From assembly GCF_003105155.1 (NCBI RefSeq), contig NZ_QETK01000037.1, positions 1 through 43,550 on the forward strand: a stretch of 43,550 nt of DNA, in the 5' to 3' direction. Position 1 is the stretch's first letter. Every line of letters begins with the position of its first letter. Position numbers and translations under genes: made by a program. Below are positions 24,444-32,778 of the stretch, one piece after another. The DNA comes from Pseudomonas sp. SDI (lineage in GTDB: Bacteria > Pseudomonadota > Gammaproteobacteria > Pseudomonadales > Pseudomonadaceae). The notes below the pieces were generated by a model. The model was not told where the DNA came from, searched no databases, and worked only from the letters and a program-made list of their open reading frames with translations.

Positions 24444-25403
24444 TCAGCAGTCGACCTTATGCCGCGCGGCGTACAGACAGAGCATCTCCATCGCCAGCGT
24501 GGCCCCGGCCAGCGAGGTGATATCGGCATGATCATAGGCTGGCGCCACCTCGACCAGGTCCATGCCGACCAGGTTGATCCCGCGCAGACCGCCGAGGATC
24601 TCCAGCGCCTGCAGCGTGCTCAGGCCGCCACACACCGGGGTGCCGGTGCCCGGCGCATAGGCCGGATCGAGACAGTCGATGTCAAAGGTCAGGTACACCG
24701 GGTGCTCGCCGACCCGCGCGCGGATCGCCTCGACAATCGCTTGCACGCCGCTGCGATGCACCTGGCGCGCATCGAGAATGGCGAAGCCCTGGCTGTCGTC
24801 GTTGGTGGTGCGCAGGCCGATCTGCACCGAGCGCGCCGGATCCACCAGCCCTTCGCGAGCGGCGTGCCAGAACATGGTGCCGTGGTCGATACGCTGGCCG
24901 TCCTCGTCCGGCCAGGTATCGCTGTGCGCGTCGAAGTGGATCAGCGACAGCGGGCCATGTTTGCGGGCATGGGCCTTGAGCAGCGGGTAGCTGATGAAGT
25001 GATCGCCACCCAGGGTGAGCATCGCGCAACCGGCATCGAGAATGTGCTGCGCGTGCGCCTCGATGCTTGCCGGCACCGACTGCGGCAGGCCGGAATCGAA
25101 GGCGCAATCGCCGTAGTCGATCACCGCCAGGTGTTCGAACGGATCGAACGCCCACGGCCAGTGCCGGGCCCAGGCCTGCTGCACCGAGGCGGCGCGGATC
25201 GAACGCGGGCCGAAGCGCGCACCTGGGCGGTTGCTGGTGGCGGTGTCGAACGGTACACCGCTGACCACCACGTCGACGCCGCGCAAGTCGCGGCTGTAAC
25301 GCCGCCGGGAGAAGCTGGTAATGCCGGCGTAGGTGCTTTCGGCCGCAGTGCCGTAGAGGCTGTCGCGGGTCAGCGCCTGGTCGTTGTTGAAAGCGTGGTC
25401 CAT
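24444..25403 (-). CDS. speB: Agmatinase / guanidino-acid ureohydrolase family
   Basis: The enzyme hydrolyses agmatine (or a guanidino acid) to putrescine (or an amino acid) plus urea with a binuclear Mn centre. The 319-residue product carries all metal motifs: GGDHFISYP (about 148-156), HFDAHSDTW (about 170-178) and FDIDCLDPAYAPGTGTP (about 258-274). The N-terminal VVVSGVPFDTATSNRPGARFGPRSIR is typical of the SpeB/GbuA/GpuA group. ATG 25403 has GAGGAG upstream. It follows a polyamine-type binding-protein gene by 15 nt, with a divergent LysR gene beyond. The pairing fits polyamine or guanidino-compound use; guanidinobutyrase or guanidinopropionase activity cannot be excluded. Confidence 0.9.
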   Translation of the reverse strand: MDHAFNNDQALTRDSLYGTAAESTYAGITSFSRRRYSRDLRGVDVVVSGVPFDTATSNRPGARFGPRSIRAASVQQAWARHWPWAFDPFEHLAVIDYGDCAFDSGLPQSVPASIEAHAQHILDAGCAMLTLGGDHFISYPLLKAHARKHGPLSLIHFDAHSDTWPDEDGQRIDHGTMFWHAAREGLVDPARSVQIGLRTTNDDSQGFAILDARQVHRSGVQAIVEAIRARVGEHPVYLTFDIDCLDPAYAPGTGTPVCGGLSTLQALEILGGLRGINLVGMDLVEVAPAYDHADITSLAGATLAMEMLCLYAARHKVDC

Positions 25404-25418
25404 GGTGGGGCTCCTCGG

Positions 25419-26498
25419 TTACTGGCGAGTACGGAAAGTGGTCCACAACCGGGTGCGCTGGCGCAGGTCGGCCAGGGCCATGCTGCGGTCGGCATACAGC
25501 CGGCTGCGCACCTCGGGCGAAGGGTAGATATCGGGGTCGCTGCGCACCGCCTCGTCGACCAGCACGGTGGCCGCCTGGTTGGCGTTGGCGAAGTACAGGG
25601 TGTTGGTCAGCGGCGCCACCGAGTCGGGCTGGAGCATGAAGGCGATAAACGCCCGCGCCGCCTGCGGGTGCGGCGCATCCTTGGGAATGACCAGGTTGTC
25701 CTGCCAGATCAGCGTGCCTTCGCGGGGGATGCGGTAGACCACCGAGTAGGGTTTGTTGGCCTTGCGCGCCTGATCGGCGGCCATGTTCGCATCGCCGTTG
25801 TAGGTGAGCGCCAGGCACACGCTGCCGTTGGCCAGGTCGTTGATCTGACGGCCGTTGGCGACGTAGCTGATCGACGGCTGCAACTGTTTGAGCAGCGCCT
25901 GGGCGGCGGCCAGGTCAACCTTGTCGCGGCTGTAGGGATCCTTGCCCAGGTAGTGCAAGGTCAGGCCGATCACCTCCTGCGGTGAGTCGGGCATGGCGAT
26001 GCCGCAGTCCTTGAGCTTGCCGGCGTATTCGGGTTTGAACAGCAGGTCGAGGCTGTCCAGCGGCACATCGCCGAGACGCTGGCGAACCGCTTCGACATTC
26101 AGCCCGAGCCCCAGCGTGCCCCAGGTGTAGGGCACCGCGTAGCGGTTGCCGGGGTCGACCTCGGCGAGTTTGCCGAGCAGGTCCGGGTCGAGGTTGGCGT
26201 AGCCCGGCATGCCCTGCCCGTCGAGCGGCTGCAGGGCGTCGGCGGCCAGGGCCCGTGCCAGCACACTGGACGAGGGTACGACCACGTCGTAGCCGCTGCC
26301 GCCGGTGAGCAGTTTGGTTTCCAGCACTTCGGTGGTGTCGAAGCTGTCGTAGCGGACCTTGTAGCCAGTCTGCTGTTCGAAGCGCTGCAGGGTTTCCGGG
26401 GCCACATAATCGGCCCAGCTGTACAGGTTAAGGACTTTTTCCTCGGCCTGAACCGGCAAGGCCAGAACCAGGCACAGCAACCACAGGGATGAACGCAT
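25419..26498 (-). CDS. Periplasmic polyamine-type ABC transporter binding protein (PotF/SpuD family)
   Basis: This 359-residue protein starts at ATG 26498 behind GAGAGG (a GTG three codons upstream is less likely). A signal peptide ends at LPVQA. The mature N-terminus EEKVLNLYSWADYVAPETLQRFEQQTGYKVRYD is the PotD/PotF fold start; later come YDVVVPSSSVLARAL, YAVPYTWGTLGLGLN and GDANMAADQA. It binds putrescine/spermidine-like cations for an ABC importer. No permease or ATPase gene is adjacent, so it either shares a transporter encoded elsewhere or acts as a sensor-linked binder. It is in one probable operon with speB. Confidence 0.92.
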   Translation of the reverse strand: MRSSLWLLCLVLALPVQAEEKVLNLYSWADYVAPETLQRFEQQTGYKVRYDSFDTTEVLETKLLTGGSGYDVVVPSSSVLARALAADALQPLDGQGMPGYANLDPDLLGKLAEVDPGNRYAVPYTWGTLGLGLNVEAVRQRLGDVPLDSLDLLFKPEYAGKLKDCGIAMPDSPQEVIGLTLHYLGKDPYSRDKVDLAAAQALLKQLQPSISYVANGRQINDLANGSVCLALTYNGDANMAADQARKANKPYSVVYRIPREGTLIWQDNLVIPKDAPHPQAARAFIAFMLQPDSVAPLTNTLYFANANQAATVLVDEAVRSDPDIYPSPEVRSRLYADRSMALADLRQRTRLWTTFRTRQ

Positions 26499-26541
26499 CT
26501 CGGGCACCTCTCGATCCAGGGAGTGCCGTCAGCATGCGTGG

Positions 26542-26569
26542 CGGGTTACATTGGAAAAATACCAACCCG
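26542..26569. promoter_or_regulatory. Candidate LysR operator between the binding-protein gene and the LysR gene
   Basis: CGGGTT (26542-26547) and AACCCG (26564-26569) form a perfect inverted repeat, with a nested TTGG (26551-26554) / CCAA (26562-26565) pair. The dyad lies in the 103-bp divergent gap, 33 nt before the LysR start. LysR proteins usually bind such interrupted dyads next to their own gene. Binding is inferred. Confidence 0.5.
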
Positions 26570-26601
26570 ATGATCCTGACATTACCCAGGAGCAATGTTT
26601 G

Positions 26602-27492
26602 ATGCTTGGCCAATTGCACGACCTCGACCTGCAGCTGCTGCGGCTGTTCGTCACTGTAGTAGAGGCTGGCGGCTTCAGCGCCGCCCAGGGCGCGCTCGGG
26701 CTCAGCCAGCCGAGCATCAGCCAGCACATGGCGCGACTGGAAACGCGCCTTGGCTACCGTCTGTGCAATCGCGGCAAACGCGGCTTTCAGCTGACCGCCA
26801 AGGGCGAGGCACTGCTCAAGGCGACCCGCGAGCTGTTGGACAATATCGAGGCGTTTCGCAACCGCGCCAACGGTGTCGCCGGGCGCCTGCTCGGCGAACT
26901 GCGGATCGGCATTTCCGAGGCCCTCGACAGCAGCGTCAGCCTGCGCCTGGCCGAGGCCATTGCGCGCTTTCGCCAGCGCGACGAGTCGGTACGGCTGGAA
27001 TTGGTCAGTGCGATGCCGGCGGAAATGGAGCGCCTGCTGTTGCAGCAGCGCCTGGACCTGGGCATCGGCTATTTCTCCGGCAGCCATGCGGCCTTCGCCT
27101 ACCGCCCGCTGTTCAGCGAGACCCAGCGCCTGTATTGCGCCAGCAGTCACCCGCTGTTTACCTGCGCGACGATCACCGCCGAAGCCTTGCAGCAGAGCGA
27201 TCGGGTCGAACACCCGTACCGCTTCCTGAAAGACCCGGAGCCGTTCATTGGCAGTGTCTGCTCGGCCCGCTCGGAGCAAGTCGAGGGTACGCTGACCTTC
27301 ATCCTCTCCGGTTGCCACATCGGCTACCTGCCGCAGCATTTCGCCGCGCCGTGGGTGGCCCGTGGGCTGCTGCGCGCGCTGGACCCGGCGCTGGACTTCG
27401 CCGCCGAGTTCATGCTCGCCCGGCACCGGGCGCAGGTGCCGAGCGATGCCCAGCAGGCGTTCGAGGACGACCTGCTGGCGGTGTTCGGCTGA
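26602..27492 (+). CDS. LysR-family transcriptional regulator
   Basis: The 296-residue product starts at ATG 26602 (MLGQLHDLDLQLLRLFVTVV), 9 nt after AGGAG. The winged helix-turn-helix is at about 10-65 (GGFSAAQGALGLSQPSISQHMARLETRLGYRLCNR), followed by the linker helix and a periplasmic-binding-like effector domain (LLGELRIGISEALD, DLGIGYFSGSHAAF, GCHIGYLPQHFA). It is divergent from the binding-protein/agmatinase pair and probably controls it, with a polyamine or guanidino compound as co-inducer (inference). Its stop codon abuts the stop codon of the convergent receptor gene with no base between. Confidence 0.94.
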   Translation: MLGQLHDLDLQLLRLFVTVVEAGGFSAAQGALGLSQPSISQHMARLETRLGYRLCNRGKRGFQLTAKGEALLKATRELLDNIEAFRNRANGVAGRLLGELRIGISEALDSSVSLRLAEAIARFRQRDESVRLELVSAMPAEMERLLLQQRLDLGIGYFSGSHAAFAYRPLFSETQRLYCASSHPLFTCATITAEALQQSDRVEHPYRFLKDPEPFIGSVCSARSEQVEGTLTFILSGCHIGYLPQHFAAPWVARGLLRALDPALDFAAEFMLARHRAQVPSDAQQAFEDDLLAVFG

Positions 27493-29916
27493 TCAGTAAG
27501 CCAGCGACCAGGTCAGGGTGTAGGTGCGCCCACGCCCCTGGTAGTCGTAGAGGTAGGCCGGGCCGTAGGTCGGCGAGTAGAACAGCGTCGCGCGCTGCCC
27601 CCAGACCGTGCTGTACGCCTTGTCCAGCAGGTTCTGGATGCCGGCGCTGAAGGTGCCGAATTCGCTGTCCTGGCTACCGAGCAGGTCGAAGGTGGTGTAG
27701 CCGCTGATCTTGTGGTCGGCGTCGTCCCTGAGGGTGAACGCGCGGTTGGCCTGCAGGCGCGCGCTGCGCCCGTCGCCCTTCCAGCCGACAAAGGCGGTGG
27801 ACTTGGACAACGAGGCGTAACGGGCATCGCGCTTGATCCAGTCGCCGCTGGCGTCCTCTTCTTCCGAGCGCACCAGGTGCAGGGTGCTGCCGGCTTCCCA
27901 GCCGTTCTGGAAGTGCCGGGTCAGCGCCCCTTCGAAGCCAAAGTCACGGCTCTTCTGTGGTTCGACGTTGATGGTCAGGGTGGCCATGTCGGTGCTGATG
28001 ATCTTGTCCGACCAGATGTAGTACAACGCTGCTTGCGCGTCCCAGTCCAGGTCGGCATAGCGCCAGCCCATCTCGACCTGGCGGCTCTTGATGCCGGCCA
28101 GTGGGTTGTCTTTGACGCTCAGGCCGGGCTTGCCGTAGTACTTGGCCGGGTCCGGCAGGTCGAAGCCTTCGCCGTAGTTGCTCCAGACCTGGTGGCCGTT
28201 CTTGAAGTCGTAGATCGCGCCGAGGTTGAACAGGTTGACCTGGTAGTCGTTGCGGCCGCCGGGCACGCCCTTGAAGGTGCCGACGTCGACATCCATCTGC
28301 TGGCGCCGCGCGCCGCCGGACAGGCTCAGGTTGTCAGTGGCTTTCCAGTCCAGCTGGGCGTAGACGGACACACCGTCGACGCGGTAGCTGGGGTAGCGCG
28401 CGGCTTTGCTCGCTTCGTCCAGCTCAAGGCCGCCGCTGGCCGAAGAGCTGCGCGCGTCGAAGGTGGTCTGCTCGGCATTGAAGCGCTCGCGGTCGAGGTC
28501 GACGCCATAGGTCAGCTTGAGGCGGTCCCACTGCTTGGCGAACAGCGCTTTCAGGCTGCTGACTTCGAAGTTCTGCTGCGAGGCGGCAAAGTACACGCCC
28601 TTGACCCCGGCCGGTTTGCCGGCGTTGTAGTAGGGAAACGGATAGAAGTTGTCGTCTTCCTTGCGGTATGAGGCCTGCAGGTAGAAATCCTGGCCGAACA
28701 CGTCGCTGTGATGGTAGTTGGCGTTGAGCAGCAGGCGCTTGGTGCGCGGTTCGAGGTCGCTGGACAGGCCGCTGCGCAGTTCGGCGTCGTTCAGGTCGGA
28801 CGGCGCGTTGTAGTTCAGGTGCGGAAAGTAGATGCCGGTACTGCCGTGGTTGCCCGAGTCGTAATACTGGGCCAGCAGGTCGAGGCTCTGCTCGTCGTTG
28901 AAGCGCAGGCCGAGGCTGCCGAGCACGTCGAGGGTGCGGTTGTATTGCAGGTCGGTCTGGGTGTTGTCGATGAAGATCTGATCGCCTTGGCCGTCGTAAA
29001 AGGCTTCGTTCTGCTCGCCGGAGATCCCCAGGCGGGCGTTGACCCGCTCGTTGCCGCCGCTGATCGACTGGGCAATGCGCGTCGACAGGTCGTCGCTGTT
29101 GTTGAAACCGCTGCTGGCACCAAGCTGGGTTTCGAAACGGGCCGGGCCGGCTTCGCCCTTCTTGGTGACGATGTTGATGATCCCGCCGCTGGCCCCGCCG
29201 CCGTAGAGGGCGCTGGCGCCGGAAAGCACTTCGACGCGCTCGACGTTGAACGGCGAGATGCTATCGAACTGCCGCGAGAGGCCCCGTGAGCTATTCTGGC
29301 TGACGCCGTCGATCATCACCAGTACGTTGCGCCCGCGCATGTTCTGGCCGTAGTTGGTGCGTCCTTCCGGCGCCAGGTCGAGGCCGGGCACCAGCTTGCC
29401 GATGGCCTCCTTGAGGCTGACGCCGCTGTCGATCTGCTCCTTGAGCTGCTGCTGATCGACCACCCAGACGGTACCCGGGATTTCGCTGATGGCGGTGCTG
29501 GTGCGCGAGGCGACGCTGACTTCGGTCGGCTTGAGGCTGACGCTTTGCGCCTGGCCATCGGCCTTGCGCAGGATCACCGTGCGCGCGTCGCTGAACTGCC
29601 AGCGCATGCCGGCGCCGGCGAGCAACTGCTGCAGCGCCTGTTCGATGCTGTAGCTGCCGCGCAGGCCCTCGCTGTGCAGGCCGGCGACGTCCTGGCTGGT
29701 GAACAGCAGGTGCAGGCCGGCCTGGTCGGCGAAACGGGTCAGGGCCTGGTCGAGGCTTTGTGCGGGCAGGTCCAGGCTGACCTGGCGGCTTTGCACCTGC
29801 GCGGCGCTGGCCGGCTCGGCAGCGTTGACCCAGGCGGGGCCAAGCAGCATGGCAATGGCCAGGGCGTGTTTGAGGGGGGCGGTGGAACGCGCGGTTGGCT
29901 TGAACGGACCCTTCAC
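27493..29916 (-). CDS. TonB-dependent siderophore receptor, IutA-like, with N-terminal signalling (STN) domain
   Basis: The 807-residue outer-membrane protein starts at GTG 29916 behind GGAAG. A signal peptide ends near WVNA. Residues about 45-118 are an STN (secretin/TonB short N-terminal) domain (DLPAQSLDQALTRFADQAGL, SYSIEQALQQLLAGAGMRW). The plug (about 135-260) contains ISEIPGTVWVVDQQQL, GRTNYGQNMRGRNVLVMIDG and ASALYGGGASGGIINIVTKK. The barrel ends with YSTVWGQRATLFYSPTYGPA and closes on an aromatic residue. Plug and barrel strongly resemble the aerobactin receptor IutA, which lacks an STN domain. The STN domain would signal to the FecR encoded 137 bp upstream. Ligand is probably aerobactin or a related hydroxamate (inference). 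Confidence 0.93.
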   Translation of the reverse strand: MKGPFKPTARSTAPLKHALAIAMLLGPAWVNAAEPASAAQVQSRQVSLDLPAQSLDQALTRFADQAGLHLLFTSQDVAGLHSEGLRGSYSIEQALQQLLAGAGMRWQFSDARTVILRKADGQAQSVSLKPTEVSVASRTSTAISEIPGTVWVVDQQQLKEQIDSGVSLKEAIGKLVPGLDLAPEGRTNYGQNMRGRNVLVMIDGVSQNSSRGLSRQFDSISPFNVERVEVLSGASALYGGGASGGIINIVTKKGEAGPARFETQLGASSGFNNSDDLSTRIAQSISGGNERVNARLGISGEQNEAFYDGQGDQIFIDNTQTDLQYNRTLDVLGSLGLRFNDEQSLDLLAQYYDSGNHGSTGIYFPHLNYNAPSDLNDAELRSGLSSDLEPRTKRLLLNANYHHSDVFGQDFYLQASYRKEDDNFYPFPYYNAGKPAGVKGVYFAASQQNFEVSSLKALFAKQWDRLKLTYGVDLDRERFNAEQTTFDARSSSASGGLELDEASKAARYPSYRVDGVSVYAQLDWKATDNLSLSGGARRQQMDVDVGTFKGVPGGRNDYQVNLFNLGAIYDFKNGHQVWSNYGEGFDLPDPAKYYGKPGLSVKDNPLAGIKSRQVEMGWRYADLDWDAQAALYYIWSDKIISTDMATLTINVEPQKSRDFGFEGALTRHFQNGWEAGSTLHLVRSEEEDASGDWIKRDARYASLSKSTAFVGWKGDGRSARLQANRAFTLRDDADHKISGYTTFDLLGSQDSEFGTFSAGIQNLLDKAYSTVWGQRATLFYSPTYGPAYLYDYQGRGRTYTLTWSLAY

Positions 29917-29942
29917 GGTTTTCTTCCAGACAAAGTGGTGTA

Positions 29943-29958
29943 AATGAGAATGAGTTTC
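29943..29958 (-). promoter_or_regulatory. Fur-box-like site upstream of the receptor gene
   Basis: AATGAGAATGAGTTTC at 29943-29958 contains two direct AATGAG hexamers, similar to the GATAAT-type units of Fur boxes. It lies 27 nt before the GTG start. Fur repression of the receptor under iron-replete conditions is inferred; a FecI-type promoter should also lie here but I could not place it with confidence. Confidence 0.5.
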
Positions 29959-30033
29959 TGATCAGTCTCACTACGACGATCTGGCGTGAGCGAACTTGCA
30001 GTAGAGAAATGAAAAAAATTAAACGCTTGCCAT

Positions 30034-30049
30034 GGCCCCTGTGGGGGCC
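30034..30049 (-). terminator. Hairpin after fecR
   Basis: GGCCCC-TGTG-GGGGCC forms a 6-bp GC stem 5-20 nt downstream of the fecR stop on the minus strand. A T-rich stretch (TTTAATTTTTTT) follows only 12 nt later. It may partly separate fecIR transcription from the receptor gene. Confidence 0.45.
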
Positions 30050-30053
30050 TGCG

Positions 30054-30938
30054 CTAGTGCAGCACCGCCAGCCACGGCAGGTAGGTGACCTTCAGCGCAT
30101 AGCGCTGCTCCAGCGTGCGCAACAGCCCTTCGGGATCGTTCAGGTCGAACACCCCGCTCACCTGCAACGCCCCCAGCTGCCCATCGGACATCACGATGCG
30201 CCCATGCTGGTAGCGTTCAAGCTCGGCGATCACCTCACGCAGTGGCCGACCATTGAAGATCAGCTTGCCGCGCTGCCAGGCGGTCAGCGCCTCGGCGTTC
30301 GGGTTGCGCTGCAACACCTGCTCGCCCAGCTGCGCCTGGCCGCGAGTGACCACCACGGCGGTGCCGCTACCGGTGCGGCGCACGCTGAACACCGCGCCGC
30401 TGCCCTGCACCTGCTCGGCGCCGCTGTCGACCACGAACGGCCGCGCATCCTCGGCCGGCTCGAACAACGCCTCGCCAGCCTTCAGCGAAACCCGCCGCTG
30501 TTCGCCGCTGTAGCTCACCGAAAACGCACTGGCACTGTTGAGGGTGACCCGCGAGCCATCAGCCAGGGTTACCGTCTGCCGCTGGCCGGTGCCGGTGTGA
30601 TAGTCGGCGAGCAAGGCTGGCGCCTGCTGCCAGCCGCCGTAGCCGACCAACGCCAGCAGCAGCGACGCTGCCAGCGCACGGCTCCAATGCCGTCGGCGCT
30701 GCGGTACAGCCGCAGCAACAAGGTGCTGCGCCGTCACGGTCTGGCCCAGGTCGAGCCACAACGCTTCGGCCTCGGCCGCCGCGGCGGCATGCGCCGGGCT
30801 CAGCTGGCACCAGCGCCGATAGCGCGCCTGCTCGGCCGCGCTGGCGCGCCCCGAATGCAGCAGCACCTGCCAGTCGAGCGCAGCGTCGGAAAGATCGTGA
30901 AGGGGATGCGGAGTCGGCATGGCGATGGCGTCAGTCAT
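30054..30938 (-). CDS. FecR-family anti-sigma / signal-transducing membrane protein
   Basis: The protein passes the signal from an STN-bearing receptor to a cytoplasmic iron-starvation sigma factor. The 294-residue product starts at ATG 30938 (MTDAIAMPTPHPLHDLSDAA), overlapping the end of the sigma gene by 8 nt. Residues about 13-60 are the cytoplasmic DUF4880 sigma-binding head (ALDWQVLLHSGRASAAEQARYRRWCQLSPAH). A membrane helix follows (about 80-97, ALAASLLLALVGYGGW). The periplasmic FecR domain includes RQTVTLADGSRVTLNSASAF and VSLKAGEALFEPAEDARPFVV, and the C-terminal half resembles an STN-type fold. Clear partner of the neighbouring sigma factor and receptor. Confidence 0.94.
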   Translation of the reverse strand: MTDAIAMPTPHPLHDLSDAALDWQVLLHSGRASAAEQARYRRWCQLSPAHAAAAAEAEALWLDLGQTVTAQHLVAAAVPQRRRHWSRALAASLLLALVGYGGWQQAPALLADYHTGTGQRQTVTLADGSRVTLNSASAFSVSYSGEQRRVSLKAGEALFEPAEDARPFVVDSGAEQVQGSGAVFSVRRTGSGTAVVVTRGQAQLGEQVLQRNPNAEALTAWQRGKLIFNGRPLREVIAELERYQHGRIVMSDGQLGALQVSGVFDLNDPEGLLRTLEQRYALKVTYLPWLAVLH

Positions 30939-31449
30939 GGTTGTGCTTGAGCCAGTCGCGGCAATGGCGCAGGGCCTGGCCGATGTATTTTGCCACCATG
31001 CTCTCGGAAACACCCAGCTGTTGTGCAATCTGTGCCTGGGTCAGGCCTTCCACACGATTGAGCAACAAGGCCTGGCGGGCATTCGGCGACAGCTGCAACA
31101 GCGCTTCGTCGAGCATCTGCAAGCGCTCGCTGGCGAGCAAGACCGCCTCCGGGGCCGGCGCCGGGCAGGCAACTTCAGCCGCCGCCTCGCTGTCGGCAAA
31201 ATTGGCCGACAGGCGCTGATCGCGGCGCAGGGTGTCGATGGCGAGGTTGCTGGCTACGCGGAAGATAAAACTGCGCGCGTGCAGCACCGGTACGGCCTGT
31301 TCGTCGATCTTGACCAGCTTGAGGTAGGTTTCCTGGGCAACATCGGCGGCCCGCTGCCGGTCGCTCATGCGCCGGGTGAGAAACTGCAGCAGGTCGTCGT
31401 AATGCTCCTGGAAGCTTGCCAGCAGCCCGGACAGGGGGGACATCAGCAT
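30931..31449 (-). CDS. FecI-type ECF sigma factor (iron-starvation group)
   Basis: The 172-residue protein has sigma region 2 (FQEHYDDLLQFLTRRMSDRQRAADVAQETYLKL, and RSFIFRVASNLAIDTLRRDQR) and region 4 (LDEALLQLSPNARQALLLNRVEGLTQAQIAQQLGVSESMVAKYIGQALRHCRDWL). It directs RNA polymerase to the receptor promoter when FecR relays ferri-siderophore binding. Two ATGs are possible, 31449 and 31443; neither has a strong ribosome site. A Fur-box-like element lies 40-60 bp upstream. The stop overlaps the fecR start, so the pair is coupled. Confidence 0.95.
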   Translation of the reverse strand: MLMSPLSGLLASFQEHYDDLLQFLTRRMSDRQRAADVAQETYLKLVKIDEQAVPVLHARSFIFRVASNLAIDTLRRDQRLSANFADSEAAAEVACPAPAPEAVLLASERLQMLDEALLQLSPNARQALLLNRVEGLTQAQIAQQLGVSESMVAKYIGQALRHCRDWLKHNHD

Positions 31450-31488
31450 GGGGGATCGCAGGGCCGGTAGGGGAACTTATAGGACGTT

Positions 31489-31510
31489 AATGAGAAACAG
31501 TATCGTTCAT
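31489..31510. promoter_or_regulatory. Fur-box-like site upstream of fecI
   Basis: AATGAGAA at 31489-31496 and GTTCAT at 31505-31510 form an imperfect dyad, and the flanks GTTAA / ATAAC extend it. The AATGAGAA half is shared with the site before the receptor gene. Fur repression of fecI is the rule in this family; binding here is inferred. Confidence 0.5.
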
Positions 31511-31580
31511 AACGCCTGCGGCTTTCAACGTCGCCGTGCATTTGCCACACTCAGGGCATCTTTGCCTGTGAGCCGTGCCC

Positions 31581-32057
31581 ATGAAAGCCGTTTTCCGCTG
31601 CTGCCTGACCCTTGGCCTGATCCTCAGCCTCGGCGCCTGTGCGCTGCTACAGGGGCGCGATCCGCTAAACATCAGCGTGATCGGCATCGAGCCCCTGCCC
31701 GGCCAGGACCTGGAACTGCGCATGGCAGTAAAACTGCGAGTGCTGAACCCCAACGAAACGCCGATCGAGTTCAACGGCGTGGCGTTGAACCTGGAGGTGA
31801 ACGGCCAGCCGCTGGCCGCCGGGGTCAGCGACCAGCACGGCAGTATCGGTCGTTATGGGGAGCGCGTGCTGGTGGTGCCGGTGAGCATCACGGCGTTTTC
31901 GTTCCTGCGCCAGGCGGTGGGCCTGAGCCGCATGCGCGACCTCGATGGCCTGCCCTACACCGTGCGCGGCAAGCTTGCCGGCGGCCCGTTCGGGACGCTG
32001 CGCTTCAGCGACGAAGGCCGGCTGAATCTGCCAAAGCCACGGCCAGCAGGCTGGTAA
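31581..32057 (+). CDS. LEA type 2 (water-stress / hypersensitive response) family lipoprotein
   Basis: The 158-residue product starts at ATG 31581 (MKAVFRCCLTLGLILSLGAC); the lipobox LGAC puts the lipidated Cys at residue 20. The mature part has the LEA14-like beta-sandwich: INISVIGIEPLPGQDLELRM-type first strand, KLRVLNPNETPIEFNGVALNLEVNGQPLAAGVS, then GERVLVVPVSITAF. Bacterial members are small outer-membrane or periplasmic lipoproteins of unknown role. A GTG two codons upstream is an alternative start. The gene stands alone, convergent with the next small gene 7 nt away. Confidence 0.88.
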   Translation: MKAVFRCCLTLGLILSLGACALLQGRDPLNISVIGIEPLPGQDLELRMAVKLRVLNPNETPIEFNGVALNLEVNGQPLAAGVSDQHGSIGRYGERVLVVPVSITAFSFLRQAVGLSRMRDLDGLPYTVRGKLAGGPFGTLRFSDEGRLNLPKPRPAGW

Positions 32058-32064
32058 CGCGGGA

Positions 32065-32319
32065 TTACTTGGCCGCCGCCATCAGCTTGTTGACTTCGCT
32101 GCGGACCATGTTGGCGTATTCCGGTGGCGACATGCCGTCGAGTTCGGCGCGGACCCACTCGGCCCATTTGCCCTTGCGCCGTGGTTTTTCGCTGATCAGC
32201 CGGGCGGCATCGGCCTTGGCCTTGCCCAGGTTGCTTTGCCAGAGTTCGAACAGGCGCGATTTCTCGTCCTCGATCTGCGCCCGTTCGGCGAAGCTCTTGT
32301 TGGCCAGATTGAAACTCAT
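32065..32319 (-). CDS. Small conserved basic protein of unknown function
   Basis: The 84-residue soluble protein starts MSFNLANKSFAERAQIEDEK at ATG 32319, with CAGGAG upstream. It is mostly helical, with many charged residues (LFELWQSNLGKAKADAARLI, KGKWAEWVRAEL, PPEYANMVRSEVNKLM). No signal peptide, Cys or membrane segment is present. The clean start, strong ribosome site and coding-like composition support a real gene. I do not recognise a named family; the DUF883 gene upstream is divergent. Confidence 0.8.
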   Translation of the reverse strand: MSFNLANKSFAERAQIEDEKSRLFELWQSNLGKAKADAARLISEKPRRKGKWAEWVRAELDGMSPPEYANMVRSEVNKLMAAAK

Positions 32320-32448
32320 GGGGACTCCTGCCGCTTGAAAATGGGCGCTATCTTACACTGTAGCCGCGACCGGCCGGAAAGCCGCTGCAACTTTCCGCGC
32401 GCGCCGGCATCCATTGAACACTGTTCATCACTCGACGAGGAAGCCTTC

Positions 32449-32769
32449 ATGGCCAGGAAAACCACTGCGCAAAACACTGCCGACCAAATCAAGGATCAGG
32501 CCTTCAGCGAGTTGCAGGCGTTGATCGAGGAATCGGAAAAGCTGCTCAACGACAGCGCCGCGCTGGTCGGCGAAGAGGCCGAAAGCCTGCGCGCGCAGGT
32601 TGGCCTGAAGCTCAAGCAGGCGCGCACGGCGGTCGGCGGCGTACGCGACAAGGCCCAACCGGTGGTCGAGGCGACACAGGATTACATTGGCGGGCATCCG
32701 TGGCAGACCGTGGCGATTTCGGCGGGGTTCGGCCTGGTGGTGGGGTTGTTGCTGGGCCGCAGGAATTGA
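32449..32769 (+). CDS. DUF883 (ElaB/YqjD-type) membrane-anchored protein
   Basis: The 106-residue protein starts at ATG 32449. It has a long amphipathic helical region (SELQALIEESEKLLNDSAAL, AESLRAQVGLKLKQARTAVG) and a C-terminal membrane anchor HPWQTVAISAGFGLVVGLLLGRR, the standard DUF883 tail with its GRR end. E. coli relatives YqjD and ElaB sit in the inner membrane and bind ribosomes in stationary phase or respond to stress. A similar role is inferred. AGGAAG lies upstream. Confidence 0.92.
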   Translation: MARKTTAQNTADQIKDQAFSELQALIEESEKLLNDSAALVGEEAESLRAQVGLKLKQARTAVGGVRDKAQPVVEATQDYIGGHPWQTVAISAGFGLVVGLLLGRRN

Positions 32770-32778
32770 GGTGAGCCT

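Noticed and set aside
24369..25985. A long plus-strand frame opposite the agmatinase, and the plus-strand GGAGGTGAT at 24419-24427
   Set aside because: The sequence is a shadow of the ureohydrolase gene. The second GGAGGTGAT is not followed by an ATG or GTG start with a coding-like frame, so it is taken as coincidence.
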